NCBI GenBank assembly: GCA_026394695.1
Contig: JAPKXT010000070.1
Coordinates: 1 to 8,221, forward strand
Direction: 5' to 3'
DNA length: 8,221 nucleotides
From: Methanoregula sp.
GTDB lineage: Archaea > Halobacteriota > Methanomicrobia > Methanomicrobiales > Methanospirillaceae
Shown here: piece after piece, positions 1-5,048 of the stretch
Position numbering within the stretch: the first letter of the stretch is position 1
Layout of the letters: the number at the start of each line of letters is the position of its first letter
Position numbers and translations under genes: made by a program
The notes under the pieces: generated by a model
Database searches by the model: none
What the model was told of the DNA's origin: nothing
What the model saw: the letters and a program-made list of their open reading frames with translations, nothing else

Positions 1-1
1 C

Positions 2-211
2 CTTTGGACAGCGTTCTTCCATGCAGCAGAAGCAAAACCCCTTGGGATCTGCCAGGCACTCTTCGGGAACGTCACCCTGCTTGGATCCCCATGGACAGCA
101 GTCGATCCTATCGTCATCGCTCTTCCCTTATCAATGATGATTATGATCCTCATGCAATGGCAGTCCGGCAGGCAGCACCCATCAGCAGTTCCTGCAAACT
201 CTTCACCATAA
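2..211 (+). CDS. Sodium:solute symporter (SSS family), C-terminal fragment
   Basis: Only the last 69 codons are inside the window, read from base 2 to a TAA at 209-211. The peptide begins LWTAFFHAAEAKPLGICQAL and continues with PWTAVDPIVIALPLS, then a methionine-rich hydrophobic stretch and a short polar tail. The order of an LWT-F-H segment, a KPLGIC-ALFG segment and a VDPI-ALPLS entry into the last membrane helix is what I recognise from the C-termini of sodium:solute symporters (the family of PutP and PanF), integral membrane proteins that couple solute uptake to the sodium gradient. The substrate cannot be told from this piece. A competing frame from base 4 gives a longer open frame, but its peptide is rich in Arg, Ser and His and resembles no family. 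No start is visible; the gene begins upstream of the window. Confidence 0.8.
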   Translation, partial: LWTAFFHAAEAKPLGICQALFGNVTLLGSPWTAVDPIVIALPLSMMIMILMQWQSGRQHPSAVPANSSP

Positions 212-216
212 CCTGC

Positions 217-240
217 AGGAAAAACTTTTTTAATTTTCCT
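217..240 (+). terminator. Putative T-rich hairpin terminator after the symporter
   Basis: Six bases after the symporter stop, AGGAAAA (217-223) can pair with TTTTCCT (234-240), with a loop that holds a run of six T (226-231). Archaeal termination depends mainly on T-runs, so the T stretch itself may be the active part. The pairing is AT-rich and weak. Confidence 0.4.
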
Positions 241-286
241 TCTCATCAGGAGAAACATTTTTTGTCCGGAGATCCGAGAAATACCT

Positions 287-610
287 ATGGGCCTTGCGCA
301 GAAAAAATGCTCCACCGATGTTGTGGGCTCTTCCCCACTAACACGAAAGGAGATTTTTATACTTCTCGAAGAAGTGCCAGGCTGGTCACTTGACAACGGT
401 CATCTGATCCGGACATTTGAGTTTTATACCAGCAGCCAGTGCGTTGATTTTTTTAACGAGGTTGCCGATCTCTCAGCACAGGAAGGACATATTCCGGATA
501 TCTGCATGAAAAAGTCACGATTCATCGAGATCTCATATTATACCTACCCGGCGGGGGGCCTGACATTAAACGATTTCATTATGGCAGCTAAACTGAATTG
601 CCGCAGATAG
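287..610 (+). CDS. Pterin-4a-carbinolamine dehydratase-like protein (PCD/DCoH family)
   Basis: 107 residues, the usual size of the family. The ATG at 287 gives the family's normal N-terminus: MGLAQKKC, then PLT-EEI-like and LLEEVPGWSL (residues 26-35), followed by R-TFEF, the long helix FFNEVADLSAQEG and the core EGHIPDI (66-72), then YTYPAGGLTLNDFIMAAKLN at the end. Classical members dehydrate 4a-hydroxytetrahydrobiopterin with a His-His pair in EGHHPD and a third His in a T-H strand. Here the first His (68) is kept, but the second is Ile69 and the third is Tyr87, so classical activity is doubtful. Related proteins are known with proposed roles in folate or molybdopterin metabolism or as dimerising cofactors. 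The ribosome binding site is weak: GGAG at 268-271 is about 15 bases from the start. It converges on the thioredoxin gene with a 38-base gap. Family assignment is firm; function is open. Confidence 0.85.
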   Translation: MGLAQKKCSTDVVGSSPLTRKEIFILLEEVPGWSLDNGHLIRTFEFYTSSQCVDFFNEVADLSAQEGHIPDICMKKSRFIEISYYTYPAGGLTLNDFIMAAKLNCRR

Positions 611-648
611 GAATCACGCTGGTTATTGAAGAGAGAAATAATATTTGG

Positions 649-1050
649 TTATTTCAGGTTAAACTTTTTTATGATTTTTTCACGAATTGCTTCTTTTGGA
701 TAAGCCCCGATAATCCTGTCCACCAGCGTTCCATGAGAAAAGAGCATGATTGATGGTATTGCGGTAATATTGAACTGCATGGCGAGGAGCCGGTTATCTT
801 CGGTATTACACTTGCCAAAAGTAACTTTCCCGGAAAATTCCTTTGAAAGTTCTTCAATAACGACCCCCACCCTGCGGCATGGAGCACACCATTCTGCCCA
901 GAAATCAAGGACAACAAACGGGTGGGTCTTGATGAATTCCTGAAAATGTGTCTGGTCGACATGCATCACATCCACCTTTGGCGTATTCCTCATTTTTCCT
1001 TTCAGCTCCTCTATCCTCTTCTCCCGTATCTGCCTGATCTCATCATCCAT
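649..1050 (-). CDS. trxA: Thioredoxin
   Basis: 133 residues. The thioredoxin fold is clear: VVLDFWAEWCAPCRR holds the redox pair Cys55 and Cys58 in a WCAPC motif (classical thioredoxin has WCGPC), and the cis-proline is Pro99 in TAIPSIMLF. The C-terminal strand and helix (GTLVDRIIGAYPKEAIREKI) complete the domain. The protein should act in the cytoplasm as a dithiol-disulfide oxidoreductase. It is longer than the roughly 105-residue minimal thioredoxin because of a charged helical N-terminal extension of about 25 residues starting MDDEIRQIREKRIEEL. The ATG at 1050 has no good Shine-Dalgarno sequence, and a TATA-like box lies about 25 bases upstream, suggesting a leaderless or very short-leader mRNA. 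It stands alone: convergent with the dehydratase-like gene and divergent from the tRNA. No thioredoxin reductase is in the window. Confidence 0.93.
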   Translation of the reverse strand: MDDEIRQIREKRIEELKGKMRNTPKVDVMHVDQTHFQEFIKTHPFVVLDFWAEWCAPCRRVGVVIEELSKEFSGKVTFGKCNTEDNRLLAMQFNITAIPSIMLFSHGTLVDRIIGAYPKEAIREKIIKKFNLK

Positions 1051-1069
1051 ATTTCTCTGTAGGTAAAAG

Positions 1070-1080
1070 AGTAATTAAAT
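1070..1080 (-). promoter_or_regulatory. Candidate TATA box for thioredoxin
   Basis: On the minus strand this reads ATTTAATTAC, centred about 25 bases before the thioredoxin ATG. At normal archaeal TATA-to-start spacing, transcription would begin at or within a few bases of the ATG. This is a spacing argument only. Confidence 0.4.
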
Positions 1081-1108
1081 CTCCCTCACAGGTAACCGGG
1101 ATCGGGAA

Positions 1109-1125
1109 AAACTTAAGTAAACTTT
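1109..1125 (+). promoter_or_regulatory. Candidate promoter for tRNA-iMet
   Basis: A purine-rich stretch resembling a BRE is followed by ACTTAAGTAAA, placing transcription start near 1140, about 22 bases before the mature tRNA. A second AT-rich block, TATATTATA at 1142-1150, looks more like a TATA box but is too close to the tRNA 5' end (1165) for normal spacing, since it would put the start inside the gene. I prefer the upstream box. Confidence 0.35.
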
Positions 1126-1164
1126 ATCAGCGCACGCCGACTATATTATAACCCTGATTATAGG

Positions 1165-1239
1165 AGCGAGGTAGGGTAGTCAGGATATCCCGACGGGCTC
1201 ATAACCCGTAGATCGATGGTTCAAATCCATCCCTCGCTA
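1165..1239 (+). tRNA. Initiator tRNA-Met (CAU)
   Basis: A full cloverleaf folds from the sequence. The acceptor stem AGCGAGG (1165-1171) pairs with CCTCGCT (1232-1238), with discriminator A1239. The anticodon stem ACGGG/CCCGT (1193-1197/1205-1209) carries loop CTCATAA with anticodon CAT at 1200-1202. The T arm is GATGG-TTCAAAT-CCATC (1215-1231), and the D arm has three GC pairs with the GG pair at 1183-1184. The A1:U72 closing pair and three consecutive G:C pairs at the base of the anticodon stem are the marks of an archaeal initiator, as opposed to an elongator Met or a tRNA-Ile with modified CAU. CCA is not encoded, and I see no intron: the loop is 7 bases. A T-rich tail follows. Confidence 0.95.
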
Positions 1240-1242
1240 CTG

Positions 1243-1266
1243 TTTTGTTTTTTATGAGGTTTTTTT
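1243..1266 (+). terminator. Poly-T terminator of the tRNA
   Basis: T4 (1243-1246), T6 (1248-1253) and T7 (1260-1266) follow the tRNA 3' end directly, with another T6 at 1271-1276 before the convergent purF stop. Oligo-T stretches are the main archaeal termination signal. Confidence 0.6.
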
Positions 1267-1289
1267 AATGTTTTTTGTTAAAAATTTTG

Positions 1290-2663
1290 TTAAAACAAGC
1301 AAAAGTTCCCGTGCTCCCCATCGATGGGTAACGGGTAGCACCCGGTGAGACACCCGGTGCAAAGATTCTCCTGGTCAAAGCCAATCGCCTCAATCAGGGC
1401 AGGGAGCGAGACATGATGAAGGGTAGTTGCAGTAATGCTGTGCCGGACCTGTTCTTCAATCCTGTTATTTGCTATCAGTTCTTCCCTGGTAGGCATATCA
1501 ACACCAAGATAACAGGGTGCTTTGATCGCCGGTGAACCGATACGCATATGGATCTCGCGTGCACCTGCTTCCCTCATCATGGTAATAATTCTGCGGGATG
1601 TGGTTCCCCGGACAATACTGTCATCAACCAGCACTACAGATTTATCCTTCAGGTGGGCTGGAATTGGATTGAGTTTTATTCGCACCGCGTTTTCCCGCTC
1701 CTTCTGGGTCGGCATGATGAACGTGCGTCCCATGTAACGGTTCTTCATCATGGACTCGACAAACGGGATTTTTGACCGTTCTGCATACCCTATAGCATAT
1801 GCGGTCCCTGAGTCAGGAACGGAGCAGACAGAGTCAGCTATTACCGGATCCTCTTCATAGAGTTTTTGTCCGATTGTACGCCGGACATTATAGACCAGTA
1901 CACCATCGATAACTGCATCAGCCCGTGCAAAGTAAATATATTCAAAGATGCAGTGTGCAGGCTTACCGGCAATTGCAATCTGATTGCATTTTATTCCTTC
2001 AGCATCAATCCTGACCAATTCTCCGGGCCGGACATCCCGGATAAATTTCCCGTTCAATGCATCAATCGCTACACTTTCGGATGCAACCATGTACCCATGC
2101 TCTGTCTTACCTATACAGAAGGGTTTGATACCCAAAGGGTCACGGAATGCATAAATGATTCCATCAATCATCATCACGACAGAATAGGACCCGACAAGTT
2201 TACGCATGCAGCGGTGAACGGCATCCTCCACACATCCGGAATTGCCAATCTCATCAATCAGGATCTTTGCTATGATCTCCGTATCAATAGTGGTGATAAA
2301 GATCTGCCCGGCCTGTTCATATACAGATCTGAGTTCGGCTGTGTTCACAAGGTTGCCATTATGGGCAATTGAGATGAAATGATCCTTGAACTGAAAATTG
2401 AGCGGCTGGATATTTTCAGGAAGATTGGACCCGGTTGTCGGGTAACGTACGTGTCCGATCCCGGTATTCCCTTTCAGGTTTTTTAAAACTGATGGAGAAA
2501 AAACATCGGCAACAAGCCCCGAACCTTTAAATTTCTGGAGGTTTGTGCCGTCATAGGTGGATATGCCGGCGCTTTCCTGTCCGCGATGCTGGAGTGCGTA
2601 CAGGGAATAGTAGAGCTGGATCGATACACCGCCAGCATCGACGATGCCAACGATACCGCACAT
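1290..2663 (-). CDS. purF: Amidophosphoribosyltransferase (glutamine PRPP amidotransferase)
   Basis: 457 residues, full length for PurF, which makes 5-phosphoribosylamine from PRPP and glutamine, the first committed step of purine synthesis. The N-terminal Ntn glutaminase domain starts MCGIVGIVDAGG, so Cys2 becomes the N-terminal nucleophile with no propeptide; HVRYPTTG (71-78) and HNGN (101-104) complete its active site. The C-terminal phosphoribosyltransferase domain has the PRPP loop VVLVDDSIVRGTTS (343-356). Cys238, Cys384, Cys435 and Cys438 sit where the iron-sulfur type enzyme (as in Bacillus subtilis) binds a [4Fe-4S] cluster, so this is probably the cluster form. The end is CTGCLTGCYP, encoded by a perfect 9-base direct repeat, which adds Cys442. 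It is the last gene of the Sm-like/L37e operon, starting 10 bases after the L37e stop with AGAGAT as a modest ribosome binding site. No stop or frame break is seen. Confidence 0.96.
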   Translation of the reverse strand: MCGIVGIVDAGGVSIQLYYSLYALQHRGQESAGISTYDGTNLQKFKGSGLVADVFSPSVLKNLKGNTGIGHVRYPTTGSNLPENIQPLNFQFKDHFISIAHNGNLVNTAELRSVYEQAGQIFITTIDTEIIAKILIDEIGNSGCVEDAVHRCMRKLVGSYSVVMMIDGIIYAFRDPLGIKPFCIGKTEHGYMVASESVAIDALNGKFIRDVRPGELVRIDAEGIKCNQIAIAGKPAHCIFEYIYFARADAVIDGVLVYNVRRTIGQKLYEEDPVIADSVCSVPDSGTAYAIGYAERSKIPFVESMMKNRYMGRTFIMPTQKERENAVRIKLNPIPAHLKDKSVVLVDDSIVRGTTSRRIITMMREAGAREIHMRIGSPAIKAPCYLGVDMPTREELIANNRIEEQVRHSITATTLHHVSLPALIEAIGFDQENLCTGCLTGCYPLPIDGEHGNFCLF

Positions 2664-2673
2664 GATAAATCTC

Positions 2674-2856
2674 TTAATGTGTTGGGATTTTTGGTCGCTT
2701 TGTGTGCCACTTATAGCTGCTCATTTTTGTGCTTCTGCCAAAACCGCAGGCAGAGCAGACTTTCTTCTGGGCGTGGAACGAGATCTTCCCACAGCGCCGG
2801 CAGGCGATATGGGTGAACTTGTTCATCTTTCCCATTGACGGAGTACCTTTTGACAT
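2674..2856 (-). CDS. rpl37e: Large ribosomal subunit protein L37e (eL37)
   Basis: 60 residues, the family size. It begins MSKGTPSMGKMNKFTHIACRR and holds one zinc ribbon, Cys19-X2-Cys22 and Cys34-X2-Cys37, within RRCGK and VCSACGFG, then the basic tail STKMSSYKWHTKRP. The protein is an archaeal/eukaryotic-specific rRNA-binding component of the large subunit. The start follows a very good ribosome binding site, GGTGAAG on the minus strand (plus 2861-2867), which begins right after the Sm-like gene's stop codon and is 4 bases from the ATG, so translation is probably coupled. The downstream neighbour is purF, 10 bases away. Confidence 0.96.
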   Translation of the reverse strand: MSKGTPSMGKMNKFTHIACRRCGKISFHAQKKVCSACGFGRSTKMSSYKWHTKRPKIPTH

Positions 2857-2867
2857 GTTACTTCACC

Positions 2868-3098
2868 TTATTGTTCCAGCGAGGGGGATATATAGATAAC
2901 ATTGTCCCCACGGACGATGAGCGTACCTACCTTCTGAACCTGCCCATTCTCCACGTCCTCTGCCTTATCAAGCACGAGGTTCATATGTACATCATATCCC
3001 TGAAGAATGCCCCGTATTTCTCTCCCGCCTTTGAGAGATACAATAACGGGTTGACGGTTCAGCACCTGATCCAAAATATCCAACGGCCTTTTGGTCAT
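2868..3098 (-). CDS. Sm-like archaeal RNA-binding protein (LSm/SmAP)
   Basis: 76 residues forming a single Sm fold. Sm1 is VIVSLKGGREIRGILQGYD and continues with VHMNLVL; Sm2 is IVRGDNVIYISP near the C-terminus. The D-x-H-M-N loop and the R-G-D-N loop are the two RNA-contacting motifs of the family, which binds U-rich RNA in the central pore of a heptameric ring. These proteins act in archaeal RNA metabolism, though the precise targets vary. It is the first gene of the operon with L37e and purF; pairing of an Sm-like gene with L37e is common in archaea. The ATG at 3098 has only a weak upstream match (CAGGG). The gene is divergent from the PUA-domain gene with about 190 bases between the starts. 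Confidence 0.95.
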   Translation of the reverse strand: MTKRPLDILDQVLNRQPVIVSLKGGREIRGILQGYDVHMNLVLDKAEDVENGQVQKVGTLIVRGDNVIYISPSLEQ

Positions 3099-3127
3099 AA
3101 TAATACCCTGTTACCATCGCTCTGGAG

Positions 3128-3137
3128 TAATATATGT
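3128..3137 (-). promoter_or_regulatory. Candidate TATA box for the LSm-L37e-purF operon
   Basis: The minus strand reads ACATATATTA, centred about 34 bases before the Sm-like ATG, giving a predicted leader of roughly 9 bases. An alternative box, GTTTAAGTAA at 3150-3159, would give a leader of about 30 bases that includes the CAGGG element. I cannot choose between them from sequence. Confidence 0.4.
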
Positions 3138-3229
3138 GTGTGAGCGGGTTACTTAAACATACCGTAGATCTGCATCCACCAAGAATTTTTCTGAGGCTTA
3201 ACCAAAGGTCCAGGTTCATGGATGAATGC

Positions 3230-3237
3230 TATACATT
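3230..3237 (+). promoter_or_regulatory. Candidate TATA box for the PUA-domain gene
   Basis: TATACATT would place transcription start near 3258-3260, leaving about 30 bases of leader before the ATG at 3290 or about 10 before the ATG at 3269. It lies inside the open frame upstream of the preferred start, which supports that upstream stretch being non-coding. Confidence 0.3.
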
Positions 3238-3289
3238 TTCCGATGCAAATTTTTTTCAAGCGAGAGAGATGAATGTAGGAACTGAGATA

Positions 3290-3787
3290 ATGAAAAAAAT
3301 TGTCGTAAAAAAACGCCATTCTATCCGAAAAAGCCAGGCGCAGGATCTCTTAGCACGGCTTTTTGACCAGATCGGAACATCAGCAAAATTGTTTCATGCG
3401 GATATGATTGAAGTGCTTGAAACCAATGCCGATGTTTCACTGTTCATGGTTAATAAAAAAATGATCCTGATGGACACCGGAAACTGGGTATTCCCTACAT
3501 TAAAAGGTGCGATTCAGTTCCCCTTTCCTGATCGCAGGATTGTGGTGGATGCAGGTGCAATACCCTATGTGGTCAACGGCGCAGATGTCATGCGTCCGGG
3601 TATCGTTTCGATCTCTGATGATGTGAAAGCCAATGCTCCGGTCCAGATCGTTGATGAGCGGCACGGTAAGCCACTTGCAATCGGAATTGCACTCCTTGAC
3701 GCGCCCGATATGCGTGCCAGAACTCAAGGAAAGATGTGTAAAAATTTTCATCACGTCAGCGATGAGATATGGAATATCGAAATCTGA
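3290..3787 (+). CDS. PUA-domain RNA-binding protein, MCT-1/Tma20-like
   Basis: 165 residues from the chosen ATG. The N-terminal half (MKKIVVKKRHSIRKSQAQDL to about residue 80) matches the pre-PUA domain of archaeal homologues of MCT-1/Tma20, with the typical basic K-x-RH-x-IRKS opening. The PUA domain follows: VVDAGAIPYVVNGADVMRPG (85-104), then a strand-rich region, and the end HHVSDEIWN, typical of MCT-1-like proteins. The PUA fold binds structured RNA; eukaryotic relatives act in translation initiation, reinitiation and recycling. The archaeal role is inferred. The frame stays open back to an ATG at 3134, but those 52 extra residues look random and cover a promoter-like region. Starts at 3290 (AGGA about 10 bases upstream) and 3269 (poor ribosome binding site) are the real choices; 3290 gives the family's usual N-terminus. 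The gene appears monocistronic, with T7 downstream. Confidence 0.88.
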   Translation: MKKIVVKKRHSIRKSQAQDLLARLFDQIGTSAKLFHADMIEVLETNADVSLFMVNKKMILMDTGNWVFPTLKGAIQFPFPDRRIVVDAGAIPYVVNGADVMRPGIVSISDDVKANAPVQIVDERHGKPLAIGIALLDAPDMRARTQGKMCKNFHHVSDEIWNIEI

Positions 3788-3835
3788 TACAAAAAGGTTC
3801 GGATCCATTGTGCGGGAAATCGGTTATTTTACGTG

Positions 3836-3842
3836 TTTTTTT
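3836..3842 (+). terminator. T-run terminator after the PUA-domain gene
   Basis: Seven T in a row, about 50 bases after the stop and before the sepF promoter. No strong hairpin precedes it. Confidence 0.45.
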
Positions 3843-3879
3843 CTACAAAAACCCTGATAGGTGCTTTCAAATAGATACT

Positions 3880-3887
3880 ATTAAATA
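3880..3887 (+). promoter_or_regulatory. TATA box of the sepF-ZPR1 operon, leaderless type
   Basis: ATTAAATA is centred about 26 bases before the sepF ATG at 3910. Immediately before the ATG is a T7 run with no Shine-Dalgarno sequence. Both facts point to a transcript starting at or next to the A of the ATG. Confidence 0.55.
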
Positions 3888-3909
3888 AGTTTCATCATAC
3901 AGTTTTTTT

Positions 3910-4278
3910 ATGGTTAAAATTATAGACACCCTTCTTGGAAAGAGTTCCACGCACTCGGACGATGATTATATGGAGCTCGACCTCGCATCATATGAAGAGC
4001 ACGGCGGTTCTGCCCCGGCATTACTCGTAAAGATCGCCACAATTACTGATCTCAAGGATACTCCCCGCGTCAAAGATGAAGTGTACAGCGGAAACATTGT
4101 AATTGTCGACATTTCCCGGCTCAAAATGGACAAGATATCCTATGAGCGAGTTTTAAAAGACTTAAAAGAAGTGGCAAAAGATGTCAACGGGGACATTATT
4201 GGTCTTGGGGACCAGAGGTACGTCGTACTCACGCCAATGTCAGTAAAAATCTCCCGGGACAAGATTGGTGGAGCTTAA
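3910..4278 (+). CDS. sepF: Cell division protein SepF (archaeal type)
   Basis: 122 residues. The short hydrophobic-amphipathic N-terminus MVKIIDTLLGKS is the expected membrane-targeting sequence. It is followed by an acidic linker (DDDYMELD), then the single SepF core: ALLVKIATITDLKDTPRVKD, then the strand NIVIVDISRL and the helix MDKISYERVLKDLKEVAKDV with GDIIGLGDQRYVVLTP at the end. SepF dimerises and anchors FtsZ to the membrane at mid-cell; in archaea without FtsA it is the main anchor. The ATG at 3910 follows T7 with no ribosome binding site, while the TATA box position predicts a leaderless mRNA. The next gene starts 2 bases after the stop. FtsZ itself is not in the window. Confidence 0.92.
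   Translation: MVKIIDTLLGKSSTHSDDDYMELDLASYEEHGGSAPALLVKIATITDLKDTPRVKDEVYSGNIVIVDISRLKMDKISYERVLKDLKEVAKDVNGDIIGLGDQRYVVLTPMSVKISRDKIGGA
4267..4273 (+). promoter_or_regulatory. Shine-Dalgarno site that fixes the TTG start of the ZPR1-like gene
   Basis: GGTGGAG lies within the last codons of sepF, 7 bases before the TTG at 4281. It is strong and well placed, in contrast with the missing site at sepF, and decides the rare start codon. Confidence 0.7.
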
Positions 4279-4280
4279 AG

Positions 4281-4814
4281 TTGCGTACAGTCGTTCCGGG
4301 TCCGTGCCCAACGTGTAATACTGATATAGAATACCTGTATACAACAGAAAATATTCCTTATTTTTCTGATATTCTCATCATTTCTGCAATCTGTCCTTCC
4401 TGTGGCTACCGCTTTGTCGATACCCAAATGCTCAAACACGGTGAGCCGGTACGCTACGTGCACCGGACCGCCACGCAGGAGGATCTCGCAATCCGGGTGG
4501 TGCGGAGCATGAGCGCCTCGATCGAGATCCCGGAGCTCGGGGTGAGGATCGATCCCGGCCCCACCTGCCAGGGTTTTGTGTCCAATATAGAGGGAGTGCT
4601 GGATCGCATTGTGCATGCCATTGGATCGGCAATAATCGACGGGGATGCAGAAGAGAGGGAGAACGCCAGACTGCTGCTGGAGAAGATCGCCCGTATAAAA
4701 CGCGGGGAGCTGCCGGTTACGTTAATTCTTGAAGATCCCTCCGGCAACAGCGCGATCGTTTCTGATGGCGCAGAGAAGAGTACATATAGGGTTGAACCCG
4801 AGCTGTACGATTGA
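4281..4814 (+). CDS. ZPR1-type zinc-finger protein
   Basis: 177 residues from a TTG start. Cys9-X2-Cys12 and Cys38-X2-Cys41 give exactly the C-X2-C-X25-C-X2-C spacing of the ZPR1 zinc finger. The following region, with GEPVRYVHRT, RSMSASIEIPELGVRIDPGP and the helical EGVLDRIVHAIGSAI segment, corresponds to the domain that follows the finger in ZPR1. The archaeal protein has one finger-plus-domain unit, as against two in eukaryotic ZPR1, which binds eEF1A. No ATG fits: the only start that keeps the first Cys pair and has a ribosome binding site is TTG, 2 bases after the sepF stop, so the two genes are probably translated in tandem. Base composition changes sharply inside the gene near 4440: 16 of 60 bases are G or C at 4321-4380 but 41 of 60 at 4441-4500. 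The molecular function in archaea is unknown to me. Confidence 0.88.
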   Translation: MRTVVPGPCPTCNTDIEYLYTTENIPYFSDILIISAICPSCGYRFVDTQMLKHGEPVRYVHRTATQEDLAIRVVRSMSASIEIPELGVRIDPGPTCQGFVSNIEGVLDRIVHAIGSAIIDGDAEERENARLLLEKIARIKRGELPVTLILEDPSGNSAIVSDGAEKSTYRVEPELYD

Positions 4815-4824
4815 AACGGCCTCC

Positions 4825-4830
4825 TTTTTT
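4825..4830 (+). terminator. T-run terminator of the sepF-ZPR1 operon
   Basis: Six T begin 10 bases after the ZPR1-like stop. The rest of the 234-base convergent gap to purM (to 5048) is AT-rich, and I see no gene or fold in it apart from the minus-strand T-run noted separately. Confidence 0.5.
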
Positions 4831-5018
4831 CTTATAGGACTAACGCACCTGATACGACAGAAAAAGCTAACGAAACGGGCAATTTAGCGATCTGCAACTA
4901 CCCTCGTTATTTCTCATTCTGCTTTCTGAACCGATTGGATTTTTATCCCGATTTGTTATGGGGTCATCATTCTGGATTAATTCAACTGTGTAAATCTTTC
5001 TGAAATAACAATAACAAG

Positions 5019-5024
5019 AAAAAA
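5019..5024 (-). terminator. T-run terminator of the aspartate kinase-purM unit
   Basis: A run of six A on the plus strand is a T6 on the minus strand, 25 bases past the purM stop codon, in a strongly AT-rich context. Confidence 0.4.
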
Positions 5025-5048
5025 TCATTATTTTCGTATCTGCGGTAT

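Noticed and set aside
4..393. 129-codon open frame on the plus strand at the left edge
   Set aside because: It overlaps both the symporter end (frame from base 2) and the start of the dehydratase-like gene, and its peptide has no recognisable family features.
1321..1365. CACCCGGTG direct repeat spaced by 3 bases
   Set aside because: It encodes the repeated T-G-C of the CTGCLTGC segment in PurF, so it is explained by protein sequence and not by a regulatory site.
1866..2372. 168-codon open frame antisense to purF
   Set aside because: purF in the opposite strand is unambiguous with all active-site motifs; the antisense peptide has no family signature.
3134..3289. 52-codon in-frame extension before the PUA-domain gene
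   Set aside because: Residues look random, the stretch contains a TATA-like box, and homologues I know start at the MKKIVVKKRH-like segment.
4964..4970. Minus-strand ATGATGA resembling a box C of a C/D guide RNA in the ZPR1-purM gap
   Set aside because: No CTGA box D occurs at a fitting distance downstream on that strand, so a C/D RNA is not supported.
4905..5009. Inverted GTTATTTC / GAAATAAC pair in the same gap
   Set aside because: Eight AT-rich bases separated by nearly 100 bases are expected by chance in this composition.
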